From Cyanobium sp. Cruz CV13-4-11 (GTDB taxonomy: Bacteria > Cyanobacteriota > Cyanobacteriia > PCC-6307 > Cyanobiaceae), in assembly GCF_024346055.1 (NCBI RefSeq), contig NZ_JAGQCH010000005.1:62001-126000 (forward strand): a DNA stretch of 64,000 bases, in the 5' to 3' direction. A program made the translations under genes and the position numbers. This document shows, piece by piece, positions 8,672-20,865 of the stretch; within the stretch, counting starts at the first letter, position 1, and every line of letters starts with the position of its first letter. The notes beneath the pieces are model-generated. The model worked only from the letters and a program-made list of their open reading frames with translations. It was not told the origin of the DNA and did no database searches.

Positions 8672-9175
8672 ATGACCAGCCGGCGCACCGCTTCCGCCCC
8701 TTCCGCCACCAGCGAATCCCCAGCCGCTGGGGTGTCGGGCGAGACCCATCCCCTGCGCCCCTCCCTCGACCAGGACACCGTGTCGGAATGGCTCACCCGG
8801 GCGCTGGATGAGGGGGTGCGGCCGGAGCAGGCCCTCGCCTTCATCGGCCTGGGTCTGATGCGGCGCATGGGCAGTGTCGGCGCCGACGGCTTCGGTGACT
8901 GGAAGGAGTCCGGGGAAGCGGACCACCCGGTCGATCTGACCGGCCTGCGCCAGCGGCTCGAGATCACCGACCTGGCCATCCGCACCGGCGCCCCCCTGAC
9001 CACCGCGGAGGTGGCCCAGCTGATGGGGGCCCGGCCGGGGGCAGCGCTTGTGGAACGCGGTGGGCTCAGGGCCCGCCGGCTGGGGCGCAACGTCTGGAAG
9101 CTCAGCCGCAGCGCCGATGGCGATCGCGACGAGCGCAGCGCCGGTTTCGGTGAGGGTTTCCGCCGCCGCCTCTGA
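8672..9175 (+). CDS. Conserved-looking hypothetical protein with HTH-like C-terminus
   Basis: 167 residues from ATG at 8672. The N-terminal 35 residues are Ser/Ala/Thr rich and probably disordered. The middle (TVSEWLTRALDEG, RPEQALAFIGLGLMRRM) is helical. The C-terminal PLTTAEVAQLMGARPG followed by LRARRLGRNVWKL resembles the winged or AlpA-like helix-turn-helix that reads DNA in excisionase-type proteins. It sits 73 bases upstream of chlN on the same strand. A role in regulating the chlNBL cluster is only an inference from position. I do not recognise a named family. Confidence 0.65.
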   Translation: MTSRRTASAPSATSESPAAGVSGETHPLRPSLDQDTVSEWLTRALDEGVRPEQALAFIGLGLMRRMGSVGADGFGDWKESGEADHPVDLTGLRQRLEITDLAIRTGAPLTTAEVAQLMGARPGAALVERGGLRARRLGRNVWKLSRSADGDRDERSAGFGEGFRRRL

Positions 9176-9245
9176 GCGCGGGAATCCGCACACGATCCCG
9201 AAAAGATGTAACGCAGTCGGGCGCGGACCCCGTCCGCCCCGCTAA

Positions 9246-10547
<1,302 letters not shown>

Positions 10548-10554
10548 GATCCCC

Positions 10555-12249
10555 ATGGAACTGACCCTCTGGACTTACGAAGGCCCCCCCCACGTCGGGG
10601 CCATGCGCATCGCCACCTCCATGGAGGGGGTGCATTACGTGCTCCATGCCCCCCAGGGCGACACCTACGCCGACCTGCTGTTCACGATGATCGAGCGGCG
10701 GGGCCTGCGTCCTCCCGTCACCTACACCACGTTCCAGGCCAGGGATCTGGGCGGTGACACCGCCGAGCTGGTGCAGCGCTCGATCCGCCAGGCCGTCGAG
10801 CGCTTCCAGCCCGAAGCATTGCTGGTGGGGGAAAGCTGCACCGCCGAATTGATCCAGGACCAGCCCGGCGCCCTGGCCGCCGGCATGAACCTGGGGGTGC
10901 CGATGGTGAACCTGGAGTTGCCGGCCTATTCCAAGAAGGAGAACTGGGGAGCGGCCGAAACCTTCTACCAGCTGGTCCGCACCCTGCTCAAGAGCCAGCT
11001 GCCTGCCCCTGGTACCGCCAAGCCCTCCCCGTCCCGCTGGCGCGACGAGGGCCGCCGGCCGAGGGTCAACCTGCTGGGTCCCAGCCTGCTCGGCTTCCGC
11101 TGCCGCGACGACGTGCTGGAGATCACCCGGCTGCTGGCCGAGCACGGCATCGATGTGGCGGTGGTGGCGCCCCTGGGGGCCCGGCCCGCCGATCTGCTGC
11201 GCATCCCCACGGCCGATGCCAACGTCTGCCTCTACCCGGAGGTGGCGGGGCCGGTGTGCAGCTGGCTGGAGCGAAGCTTCGGCACCCCGGTGGTGCGCAC
11301 GGTGCCAATCGGCATCGGCGCCACCGCCGCCTTCCTGCGGGAGCTGCACGGCGTGCTCGACCTGGCGCTGCCGGCCGAGCTGCAGGAGGTGGAGGGGCAG
11401 CCGAGCGAGGCCGAGCGCCGCTCCCGGCTGCCCTGGTACTCCAGGTCGGTGGATTCCACCTACCTCACCGGCAAGCGGGTGTTCATCTTCGCCGATGCCA
11501 CCCACGCCATCGCCGCCGCCCGGATCGCCTCCAAGGAACTGGGCTTCCAGGTGGTGGGTCTGGGCAGCTACAGCCGTGAGCAGGCCAGGGAGGTGCGGGC
11601 CGCGGCCGCCGAGCTGGGCCTGGAGGCCCTGATCACCGACGACTACCTGGTGGTGGAGAAGGCCATGGGCGAGGCGGCGGCCGAGCTGGTGCTCGGCACC
11701 CAGATGGAACGGCACAGCGCCAAGCGGCTGGGCCTGCCCTGTGCGGTGATCAGCGCCCCCCTGCATGTTCAGGACGTGCCGGCCCGTTACTCCCCCCAGA
11801 TGGGCTGGGAGGGGGCCAACGTGATCTTCGACTCCTGGGTGCACCCGCTGATGATGGGCCTGGAGGAGCACCTGATCGGGATGTTCCGCCACGACTTCGA
11901 GTTCGTCGACGGCCACCGCAGCCACCTGGGCGACGGCGCACCGGCGGCGGCCTCGGGCGCCGACCACGAGGGCCCCACAGCAACGGCCCCGACTCCGACG
12001 CCGGCCAGAGCCTCGGCTTCCGTTGGCGCCACCGCCGCCCCGGCCCCGGGCACCACCACGGCCGCCGCCGCCGTGCGGGAGGCGCTCGAAAGCCTCTGGA
12101 CGGCCGACGGGGAGGCGGAACTCGCCAAGATCCCCTTCTTCGTGCGGGGCAAAGTGCGTAAGAACACCGAAGCCTTTGCCCGTGAGCGGGGCCTGGAGAG
12201 GATCGATGCCGAAGCCCTCTACGACGCCAAGGCCCACTTCAGCCGTTGA
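10555..12249 (+). CDS. chlB: ChlB, dark-operative protochlorophyllide reductase subunit B
   Basis: 564 residues. It partners ChlN and supplies the fourth cluster ligand, an aspartate: Asp36 falls in [12 protein letters not shown] exactly where BchB Asp36 is known. [16 protein letters not shown] and the substrate-binding core follow. A low-complexity Ala/Pro/Thr linker (about residues 460-505) joins the core to the C-terminal DPOR domain ([18 protein letters not shown]). The linker makes it longer than the roughly 510-residue norm. The gene lies between chlN and chlL in one operon. Confidence 0.96.
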   Translation: MELTLWTYEGPPHVGAMRIATSMEGVHYVLHAPQGDTYADLLFTMIERRGLRPPVTYTTFQARDLGGDTAELVQRSIRQAVERFQPEALLVGESCTAELIQDQPGALAAGMNLGVPMVNLELPAYSKKENWGAAETFYQLVRTLLKSQLPAPGTAKPSPSRWRDEGRRPRVNLLGPSLLGFRCRDDVLEITRLLAEHGIDVAVVAPLGARPADLLRIPTADANVCLYPEVAGPVCSWLERSFGTPVVRTVPIGIGATAAFLRELHGVLDLALPAELQEVEGQPSEAERRSRLPWYSRSVDSTYLTGKRVFIFADATHAIAAARIASKELGFQVVGLGSYSREQAREVRAAAAELGLEALITDDYLVVEKAMGEAAAELVLGTQMERHSAKRLGLPCAVISAPLHVQDVPARYSPQMGWEGANVIFDSWVHPLMMGLEEHLIGMFRHDFEFVDGHRSHLGDGAPAAASGADHEGPTATAPTPTPARASASVGATAAPAPGTTTAAAAVREALESLWTADGEAELAKIPFFVRGKVRKNTEAFARERGLERIDAEALYDAKAHFSR

Positions 12250-12308
12250 GGGCCTCTCTGGCGATGTTTCGGTTTGCGTGATCCCCCGACAGCCGGGATC
12301 CGAAATGA

Positions 12309-13277
<969 letters not shown>

Positions 13278-13354
13278 GTCTGTGGCCTGGTGCTGACCCG
13301 GCCAGGATTGACCTGCAGGTGGGTGGCTAAGGTCAGGCCCTACGCCACCGAAGA

Positions 13355-13906
13355 ATGATCCCTGAGTTGCTGCTGTTCACGGCAGTGCTGAGTGTGGATT
13401 CGTTCTCGGCGGCCATTGCCCTGGGATTCCGGCACTTCTCCTGGCGACGGGCGTTGTTCTTTGCCCTCAGTTCGGGCCTGTCGGAGGGGCTGGCCACGGC
13501 GATCGGTTTTCTGCTGGGCCGCATCGCCCGCAAGCTGATCATGGATGTCGACCACTGGGTGGCCTTTGCACTGCTGGTGGCCGTGGGGGCCCACATGTGC
13601 TGGGCGGCCTACCGGGAACAACACGACGGGGAGGGGCAGGAACAGGAGCTGAGAGTGCACGGACCCCTGCGCATTCTGTTTGTCTCCGCCATCACCAGTA
13701 TTGATTCCCTGGGAGTTGGTGTATCGCTGGGCATTGTGAACAAGCCCATTGGCCTCTACTCCACGGCCATCGGTGTGGGAGCCTTCGTTTCCACCTACCT
13801 GGGCCTGTTCCTGGCCCGCAGGCTCTCCGGGCATCTGGGCAGCAAGGTGGAAATGCTGGCCGGTCTGGTGTTGATCGCTCTGGGGTTCAAGATGCTGTCG
13901 ATCTAG
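13355..13906 (+). CDS. mntP: MntP-family manganese efflux pump
   Basis: 183 residues with six predicted membrane helices. The two inverted repeats each carry the family acidic motif: SVDSFSAAIALGF in the first helix and SIDSLGVGVSLGI in the fourth. MntP exports Mn(II) across the cytoplasmic membrane. A short charged loop (residues about 87-100) separates the halves. It follows chlL by 78 bases on the same strand and ends 40 bases before a convergent gene. Function is assigned by family only; metal specificity is not proven here. Confidence 0.85.
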   Translation: MIPELLLFTAVLSVDSFSAAIALGFRHFSWRRALFFALSSGLSEGLATAIGFLLGRIARKLIMDVDHWVAFALLVAVGAHMCWAAYREQHDGEGQEQELRVHGPLRILFVSAITSIDSLGVGVSLGIVNKPIGLYSTAIGVGAFVSTYLGLFLARRLSGHLGSKVEMLAGLVLIALGFKMLSI

Positions 13907-13946
13907 AAGCTGTGTGCGGACAGCACAGCGCCACCCGCTGCCACCT

Positions 13947-14831
13947 TCAGATTTCCGCGGCGGCCCGCTCCACCAGCCGGCGGGCCACCGCCTGAACCCC
14001 CGTGTGCTGGTAAGTGTCGGTGAAGGCATCAAGGAAGGTGGCCATCTGCTGGAAGCTCCCTTGCCAGGGGCCCAGGGTGTTCTCCAGGGCCTGCACGGCC
14101 TTCTGGCCGGTGAGGCCCAGCTGGCTGCTGAACCCGCCGGCCCAGCCCAGCCACTGGTCCACGCCGCGGCGCAGAAAGCTCAGGTGGGCCCCATCGCCCC
14201 GTCCCGGCAGCATGGAGGCCATCCCGGCGTAGGCGGGCAGCTGGTGCAGGTCCCGCTGGCTGACGCCCCCCAGCAGGCCATCCAGCCGCTGCAGGGCCTG
14301 GTCGCCCAGGGGCAACAGGGCATCGAAGCAGATCAGGGCCGCCATCCTCACCCGGGCCTCGCCGGCGTACTCGCCCAGGGAGGCGGCGAAATCGCCGAAG
14401 CTGTCACCGGGCAGGCCGTTCACCTGGGTGAAGGCCAGCATCTCGGCGGCCACCTTCAGACTCAGATCCGCCGCCTGCAGGGTCTCGCTGGTGGGGGTGA
14501 GGTCGGCAACCCGTTTCACCAAGGGCAGGGCGCCGCCGACATTGGCCAGCAGCCGCAGCCCACCGGCAGCCTTCTGGGAGCGGTTGACGGCGTCATACAG
14601 GCTCAGGGCACGGCCATAGCCTTCGTGGCGGGCCCGGCTCAAGGCGTCGGCCCGCTCACGCACCTGGCGGATCAGCTCCGGATCGCTGCTGCCCAGCACG
14701 TCGGCGATCAGGCCGTCGGCGCTGGTGATGTTCTTCCAGCCGCCGGGCACCAGGGTGCTGAGGCCCTTGATGGCAAGCACCGTCAGGTTGCGGCGGGGCA
14801 GGCGATCGAGGCGCTCGAGAACGGAGCTCAT
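13947..14831 (-). CDS. Hypothetical helical protein, coupled to 14828-15415
   Basis: 294 residues, soluble and strongly alpha-helical, with no signal peptide, cysteine motif or known active site. It opens MSSVLERLDRLPRRNLTVLA and contains GWKNITSADGLI, YAGEARVRMAALICFDAL and LPAYAGMASMLPGRGD. Its start overlaps the stop of the upstream gene by ATGA, so the two are made together. They sit between the dark (chlNBL) and light (por) protochlorophyllide reductases, which suggests but does not show a link to chlorophyll or thylakoid biogenesis. Family not recognised. Confidence 0.75.
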   Translation of the reverse strand: MSSVLERLDRLPRRNLTVLAIKGLSTLVPGGWKNITSADGLIADVLGSSDPELIRQVRERADALSRARHEGYGRALSLYDAVNRSQKAAGGLRLLANVGGALPLVKRVADLTPTSETLQAADLSLKVAAEMLAFTQVNGLPGDSFGDFAASLGEYAGEARVRMAALICFDALLPLGDQALQRLDGLLGGVSQRDLHQLPAYAGMASMLPGRGDGAHLSFLRRGVDQWLGWAGGFSSQLGLTGQKAVQALENTLGPWQGSFQQMATFLDAFTDTYQHTGVQAVARRLVERAAAEI

Positions 14832-15415
14832 GACGCGGGCTCCATCGCCGCAACGCGCTCAAGGCTCTGGCGTCCGGCGGAGTCTTGGCCGCTGGGCAGG
14901 GCCGCCCGCGGCCCGCTGGGCAGGGCCGGCTGCAGCGCCGCCAGGCCCCTGAGGTTGAACCGGCCGATCAGTTCCTGACGCTGCTCGGCCTCCAGCCCGT
15001 CGCCCTGGCCGATCACCTTGACCTGGAAGCGGTCGGCCACCAGCAGGGCCGTGGCCTGCGGACCCTGCTCCACCAGCGGCCAGCCCTGCAGCCGGCTCTG
15101 GCTGGTCTCAAACTTCTTGCGTGCCTCAGGCGCAGTGGTCACATCGGAGATGGCGAGCAGGGCCTTCACCTGGCCGTCATGCTTGAGCCGGGCCTCACTG
15201 AAGCCGCGCTTCTCCTGGGTGAACACCAGCTGGTCACCGTTGTCCGGCTCGGGAAACAGACGGTTGAACGCCGTGCCGTTCACCACCTGGCTGAGCGGCA
15301 CATCCGCCACCGTTCCGCCCGGCAGCCAGGAGCGGAACGGCAGCAGCAGGAAGGCACCGATCGACAGGCTGACGACCAGCAGCAGTCCCACTCCCCAGCG
15401 CAGCGTGCGGGCCAT
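14828..15415 (-). CDS. Hypothetical single-helix membrane protein
   Basis: 195 residues. An uncleaved-looking N-terminal helix (about residues 8-28, WGVGLLLVVSLSIGAFLLLP) anchors a domain of about 130 residues containing VNGTAFNRLFPEPDNGDQLVFTQ split by basic stretches and FQVKVIGQGDGL. The C-terminal 40 residues are Ala/Pro/Gly rich. It overlaps the next gene by four bases. Conserved-looking mixed alpha/beta pattern, but I do not recognise the family. Periplasmic or lumenal placement of the main domain is inferred from the helix. Confidence 0.7.
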   Translation of the reverse strand: MARTLRWGVGLLLVVSLSIGAFLLLPFRSWLPGGTVADVPLSQVVNGTAFNRLFPEPDNGDQLVFTQEKRGFSEARLKHDGQVKALLAISDVTTAPEARKKFETSQSRLQGWPLVEQGPQATALLVADRFQVKVIGQGDGLEAEQRQELIGRFNLRGLAALQPALPSGPRAALPSGQDSAGRQSLERVAAMEPAS

Positions 15416-15483
15416 CGACTCCGGGGGTGGTACTGGATGATTTTTAGCGGCTCCAGCACGCCCTACGTCTGAATCCGCAAACT

Positions 15484-15501
15484 CCGACGCAATGGCGTCG
15501 G
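15484..15501 (-). terminator. Hairpin downstream of por
   Basis: A perfect seven-base-pair stem, CCGACGC with GCGTCGG, around a four-base loop, lies 14 bases past the por stop codon. On the minus strand it is followed by AGTTTG rather than a solid T run, so it may be a weak terminator or a 3' stabilising hairpin. Confidence 0.5.
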
Positions 15502-15514
15502 CCCGCTGATCGCC

Positions 15515-17121
<1,607 letters not shown>

Positions 17122-17194
17122 CTGAGGAAAGGCTGCGAGCCCTTCGCTTGTAGCAGCCGGTACGCCCCTTGCCAAGGGCACAGCCCCTGCAGCT

Positions 17195-17299
17195 TCAGGC
17201 TTTGTAGAGGCTGAAGCAGAGACGCACGGCCAGCACGCCGGCATGGGCCGCCACGACGAGGGTAATCAGCACTTCGGCCTGGTTGATCGGGGTGACCAT
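17195..17299 (-). CDS. psaM: PsaM, photosystem I reaction centre subunit XII
   Basis: A 34-residue single-helix protein read on the minus strand. It begins MVTPINQAEVLITLVVAAHA and ends VRLCFSLYKA. It aligns by eye with known PsaM, whose pattern is a short leader, ALV-rich helix, then AFRLSxELYK; here TLVVAAHAGVLAVRL and SLYKA correspond. PsaM sits at the trimer face of photosystem I. It is easily missed because of its size. Its stop is 74 bases ahead of the GTG of the bitopic gene, so the two and por may be cotranscribed. Confidence 0.78.
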   Translation of the reverse strand: MVTPINQAEVLITLVVAAHAGVLAVRLCFSLYKA

Positions 17300-17390
17300 A
17301 TCCGTGACGGTGGATGGAGTTTGACCGACCCATTCTTCGGCCATCGCGAGCTACGGTCCAGCCTCAGACCTTGCCCTGTCACAGCTCTTG

Positions 17391-17876
17391 ATGGCGCCCC
17401 CACCCTGCTCCGACCCTCTGAAGGTGTCCGCCGACCAGGTGCGCGGGCTCGATCTCTCCCCCCTGGTGGGCCTGGCGTCCCTGGCACCCGCCGCAGTGCT
17501 CACCGCCGCCAGCGGACTGCAGATCGATTTCGACTGGCCCAGGGAGGCGGAGGATCCCCGCGAGCTCTCGGAGATCGCCGAACTGCGGCTGTGGAGTCTG
17601 CGGGCCGATGCGCTCCATCCCTGGCTGCCCCTGGTGCTGGAGCGCAGCGGCGGTCAGCTCACCCGCCATGTGGCGATGCTGCTCCCCCATGGCTTCAGTC
17701 CCACCGAGGGGATCCGCTTCGCCCCCGAGAGCCTGGAGCTCTGGATCACCCAGCGCCTGTTCCTGCTCGACCACTGGGCGGCCGCGGGGGGCATCGAGTG
17801 CCGCGCCAACCTGGGCCAGATGGCCGCCGTCCTCGGCTACGAGCTCGATCCCGGTTTCTGGAGCGTGATCCCCTGA
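17391..17876 (+). CDS. CRR6-family NdhI maturation factor
   Basis: 161 residues from ATG at 17391. In plants and cyanobacteria CRR6 helps mature NdhI during assembly of the NDH-1 complex used in cyclic electron flow and CO2 uptake. Family hallmarks are visible: GLDLSPLVGL, FDWPREAEDPRELSEIAELR split over two helices, LHPWLPLVLERSGGQL, and MLLPHGFSPTEGIRF with ALELWI-like helix LELWITQRLFLLDHW. It converges on the TauE gene and overlaps it by 40 bases. The assignment is from recalled family pattern. Confidence 0.82.
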   Translation: MAPPPCSDPLKVSADQVRGLDLSPLVGLASLAPAAVLTAASGLQIDFDWPREAEDPRELSEIAELRLWSLRADALHPWLPLVLERSGGQLTRHVAMLLPHGFSPTEGIRFAPESLELWITQRLFLLDHWAAAGGIECRANLGQMAAVLGYELDPGFWSVIP

Positions 17877-18646
17877 GCTTCGAACCACAGGCCCACGGCG
17901 CGGCGGCCGCTGTCCAGGGCCAGCACCAGGGTGATGGCCCGCAGCATCCACACCAGCCGCTCCTCCCGGACCTGCTCGAGTCGGCTGGCGGACCACTGGG
18001 CGGCCATGGCCGCGGTGCCCCCCAGCACCAGAGCCACCAGGGGATTGGCCCGGCCGTCGGCCAGAAAGGCCAGCGAGGCGCTGCAGGAGGAGGCCAGCAC
18101 CGCGACGGTGCTGTACCGGATCGCCCCGTGGACGGGCATCCCCAGCCCCGCCACCATCACCGGCACCATCACCAGGCCGCCGCCCACCCCCAGCAGGCCG
18201 GCGGCCACCCCCGCCAGGGCCCCCACCAGGGCCAGGGCAAGGGGATGGGGCTGCCGCTCCCGCGCCGGGGCCAGCTGGCTGCGGGGTTTGACCAGCCCCG
18301 TGAGCAGCGCATAGAGCGCCGCCTGCAGGCTCAGCAGCTGCCAGCCGGCGAGGCCCTGGCCCAGGTGGCTGAACAGCCCTGCACTGAGGGCGGCACCGGC
18401 CGCGATGGCCACCCCCCCGGGCCAGGTGAGCCTGCCGCTGCGCACATGGGCGACCGTGCCACCGAGGGTGGTGGGCACGATCGCCAGGGTGCTGGTGGCC
18501 AGGGCCTGGTGGGGCGTCAGGCCCAGCAGCAGCAGCAGGGGGGAGAAGATCAGCCCGCCGCCGATGCCCAGCAACCCGGAGAGCAGGCCCGCCACCAGTC
18601 CGAGGGGCAGCAGGGGCAGCAGACTCCAGATCAGGGACGTTGTCAT
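17837..18646 (-). CDS. TauE/SafE-family membrane transporter
   Basis: 269 residues from ATG at 18646 with seven to eight membrane helices. The glycine-rich hallmark GLLSGLLGIGGGLIFSPLL near residue 20 is repeated as AAGLLGVGGGLVMVPVM in the second half, as in the TauE/SafE/YfcA family of sulfite and organosulfonate exporters. Substrate is not predictable from sequence. The start is only 20 bases from the divergent lipoate ligase-like gene, and the 3' end overlaps crr6. Confidence 0.85.
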   Translation of the reverse strand: MTTSLIWSLLPLLPLGLVAGLLSGLLGIGGGLIFSPLLLLLGLTPHQALATSTLAIVPTTLGGTVAHVRSGRLTWPGGVAIAAGAALSAGLFSHLGQGLAGWQLLSLQAALYALLTGLVKPRSQLAPARERQPHPLALALVGALAGVAAGLLGVGGGLVMVPVMVAGLGMPVHGAIRYSTVAVLASSCSASLAFLADGRANPLVALVLGGTAAMAAQWSASRLEQVREERLVWMLRAITLVLALDSGRRAVGLWFEAQGITLQKPGSSS

Positions 18647-18675
18647 GGGCTGGGCGGGCAAACGTCATGACAACG
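18638..18675. promoter_or_regulatory. Perfect 10-bp inverted repeat over two divergent starts
   Basis: CGTTGTCATG at 18638-18647 is the exact reverse complement of CATGACAACG at 18666-18675, with an 18-base spacer. Both copies contain the start codon of the flanking gene, since both proteins begin Met-Thr-Thr with the same codons. Only 20 bases lie between the starts, so promoters must lie inside the opposite coding regions. It may be an operator for a dimeric regulator or a by-product of shared start codons. Confidence 0.35.
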
Positions 18676-19545
18676 CAGGCCTTCCCCTCCGACCAGCCGG
18701 CGGCGCCGGTTCGCTGGATCGCGCCCTGCCTCCGCGAGGGGGCCTGGCAGATGGCCATCGACGCCTGGTTGCTGGAGGGGCCAGGGGCCGTGAACCCCGC
18801 GTCCTTGGTGGGTCCTGCGCCGGCCTTCCGTCTCTACCGCTGGTCGCGTCCGACCCTCTCCCTGGGCTGGCACCAGCGGCGCCTGGAGCCCCACTGGAGC
18901 GATCTGGTTCGCCAGGGGCGCCTCTCGCTGGTGCGCCGGCCCAGTGGCGGCCGGGCCGTGCTCCACGGCGGCGATCTGACCTATGCCCTGGTCTGGCCCC
19001 GGCCCCAGGGATCCCGTGCCGAGGTCTACGGCCGCGCCCTTGCCTGGCTCATTGAAGCGTTCGCGGCCATGGGCGAGCCGCTGCGAAGCGGCAGCCAGGC
19101 GGCCAGCCTGCAGCGCAGCAGCTGCTTCGCCACCAGCACCGCCGCCGATCTGGTGCACGCCAATGGGGCCAAGCGGGTGGGCAGTGCCCAGCTGTGGCGC
19201 GGCGGCCATCTGCTGCAGCACGGTTCGATCCAGCTGGACCCCTGCCCCGTCCTCTGGCGCGAGGTGTTCGGCGGCGCCGCTCCGAAGCTCGATCCCCTGC
19301 CCCTGGCCGGAGAGCCGCTGGAACAGCACCTGTACCGATCGGCGGCCCGCTGGCTGCCCCTGCTGGCGGGCAGCGTCGCTGAGGGGGGGCCTGGAGGCGC
19401 CGCTCAAGCCAATCCCATGCCAGACGCCTCGCCCCTCAGTCCCGCGGCGCTCGCCCTGATCGCCCGGGGCCTGGGCCGTTATCGGGCGACCTTGTCGGTG
19501 AGCGGCGACACGTCGCCCGAGCTGACCATGCCGCGGGCCACCTGA
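18667..19545 (+). CDS. Lipoate-protein ligase A-family protein
   Basis: 292 residues from ATG at 18667. The family transfers lipoate or octanoate to E2 subunits and GcvH. Motifs in order: RWSRPTLSLGWHQ, VRRPSGGRAVLHGGDLTYAL (the lipoyl-AMP binding loop), and NGAKRVGSAQLWRGG containing the presumed catalytic lysine. In cyanobacteria such proteins may be octanoyltransferases (LipM type) rather than true ligases; sequence alone does not decide. The last 67 bases overlap the convergent M50 protease gene, so the C-terminal SVSGDTSPELTM stretch is constrained by both frames. Confidence 0.83.
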   Translation: MTTQAFPSDQPAAPVRWIAPCLREGAWQMAIDAWLLEGPGAVNPASLVGPAPAFRLYRWSRPTLSLGWHQRRLEPHWSDLVRQGRLSLVRRPSGGRAVLHGGDLTYALVWPRPQGSRAEVYGRALAWLIEAFAAMGEPLRSGSQAASLQRSSCFATSTAADLVHANGAKRVGSAQLWRGGHLLQHGSIQLDPCPVLWREVFGGAAPKLDPLPLAGEPLEQHLYRSAARWLPLLAGSVAEGGPGGAAQANPMPDASPLSPAALALIARGLGRYRATLSVSGDTSPELTMPRAT

Positions 19546-20789
19546 CCCAGGGCCATGCCGAGGGGGTAGCCGTTCTCGCGCCGGGCCACCGACAGGAGAT
19601 TGGCGGGCAGGCGCAGGCCCAGCTTCTTCAGCACAGCGTCACCCAGCTCGGGGCGCTCCACGGTGCCGCAGGGCAGACCGGCGGGACTCAGCACCAGCAG
19701 CCGCTGGTGGTTGCCGTCATCGAGCTGGAGGGCGGCCTGCCACAGCGGGGCGGACTCCGGGATGGCGGGCAGGCTGGAGAGGGGCTGGAGATGGTCGCCC
19801 ACCCGCTCCCTGTCCCAGCACTGCACCGGCAGGGTCTGCAGGGGGGCGTCGTCGATGACCCCCTGCCAGCGGCCCCGGTCGCAGACGAGCAGCCATTCCG
19901 CGGGGCCATTGGCGTCCTTGTCGGCTGGTGCGGCCCCTTCACCGGCCTCCGCGATCGGTGGGGCGGTGCCGAGACGGATCCGGCTCAGCTCCCGCAGGCT
20001 GGTGTCGGCCTCGAGCACCCGGAAGCGGCGCTGGGCCACATCCCTGACCTTGAGATCCTTGAGGGCCTGCTGGACGACCAGCATCTGCTTCTGGTTGCGG
20101 GCCGCCCCCAGGCCGAACCAGCCCAGCAGGATCAGCCAGGCCCCGCCGATGACGCCGCCCCGAAGCAGCAGCACCGTTCCCATCCCCACGGCGAACAGGG
20201 ACAGGAACCGGCCGCAGGCATTGGCCACCTCCACACCCCGCCGCTGGCTGCCGGAAAACTCCCAGACCAGGGCCTTGACGATCAGACCCCCATCCAGGGG
20301 CAGTCCGGGCAGCAGGTTGAACAGCCCCAGGACCAGGTTGAGGGCGCCGAGCCGCTCCACCACCTGGCCGAGGACGGGGGTGAGGTGGCTGGCGGCATGG
20401 GTGGTCGCCAGCAGGCCGATGCCCAGCACCAGGCTCACCGCCGGTCCGGCCGCCGCCACCATCAGGGCACCGCGGGCGGTGGCGCATTCGCGCTCCACAC
20501 TGGCCACCCCCCCCAGCAGGAAGAGGGTGATCGATTTCACCTTCACCCCCTGCTGCAGCGCCACCAGGGAATGGCCCAGCTCGTGCAGCAGCACGGAAAC
20601 AAACAGGGCCAGGGAGGTGACCAGGGCCACGGCCCAGAGCGCCGCCGGCGAGAGCTGGCCGCGCAGGCTGAGGGCGTACTGCTGCTGGAACCCCAGGGTG
20701 GCCAGCAACAGGATCACGAACCAGCTCGGATGGATGCGCAGGGGAATGCCGCGGATCGTCAGCAATTGCCAGCCTTCACCCACGGGCAC
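19479..20789 (-). CDS. M50 site-2 intramembrane metalloprotease with CBS-like C-terminus
   Basis: 436 residues from GTG at 20789. Zinc ligands are in FVSVLLHELGHSLVAL (HExxH as HELGH) and LLPGLPLDGG (the distal aspartate). Four to six membrane helices fill residues 15-235, including the FLLGGVASVER stretch typical of the FtsH-linked S2P group III. The C-terminal 200 residues resemble a degenerate CBS pair (VRDVAQRRFRVLEADTSLREL). Such proteases cut membrane-bound regulators such as anti-sigma factors. Its start faces trpF; its end overlaps the lipoate ligase-like gene. Confidence 0.88.
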   Translation of the reverse strand: MPVGEGWQLLTIRGIPLRIHPSWFVILLLATLGFQQQYALSLRGQLSPAALWAVALVTSLALFVSVLLHELGHSLVALQQGVKVKSITLFLLGGVASVERECATARGALMVAAAGPAVSLVLGIGLLATTHAASHLTPVLGQVVERLGALNLVLGLFNLLPGLPLDGGLIVKALVWEFSGSQRRGVEVANACGRFLSLFAVGMGTVLLLRGGVIGGAWLILLGWFGLGAARNQKQMLVVQQALKDLKVRDVAQRRFRVLEADTSLRELSRIRLGTAPPIAEAGEGAAPADKDANGPAEWLLVCDRGRWQGVIDDAPLQTLPVQCWDRERVGDHLQPLSSLPAIPESAPLWQAALQLDDGNHQRLLVLSPAGLPCGTVERPELGDAVLKKLGLRLPANLLSVARRENGYPLGMALGQVARGMVSSGDVSPLTDKVAR

Positions 20790-20865
20790 CGTCCGGGCAG
20801 TGATCCGGCCGTGGCCGGAATTATCGCGCCCATCCTAGAAAGGCAGCCCGGCCGACCTGGTTCTG

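Noticed and set aside
13308-13333. TTGACC and TAAGGT as a promoter for mntP
   Set aside because: The spacer is only 14 bases, too short for a confident sigma-70-type promoter.
17122-17244. Longer N-terminus for the FtsB-like protein starting at 17244
   Set aside because: It would overlap psaM in another frame, and the added sequence has no conserved features; GTG at 17121 is the better start.
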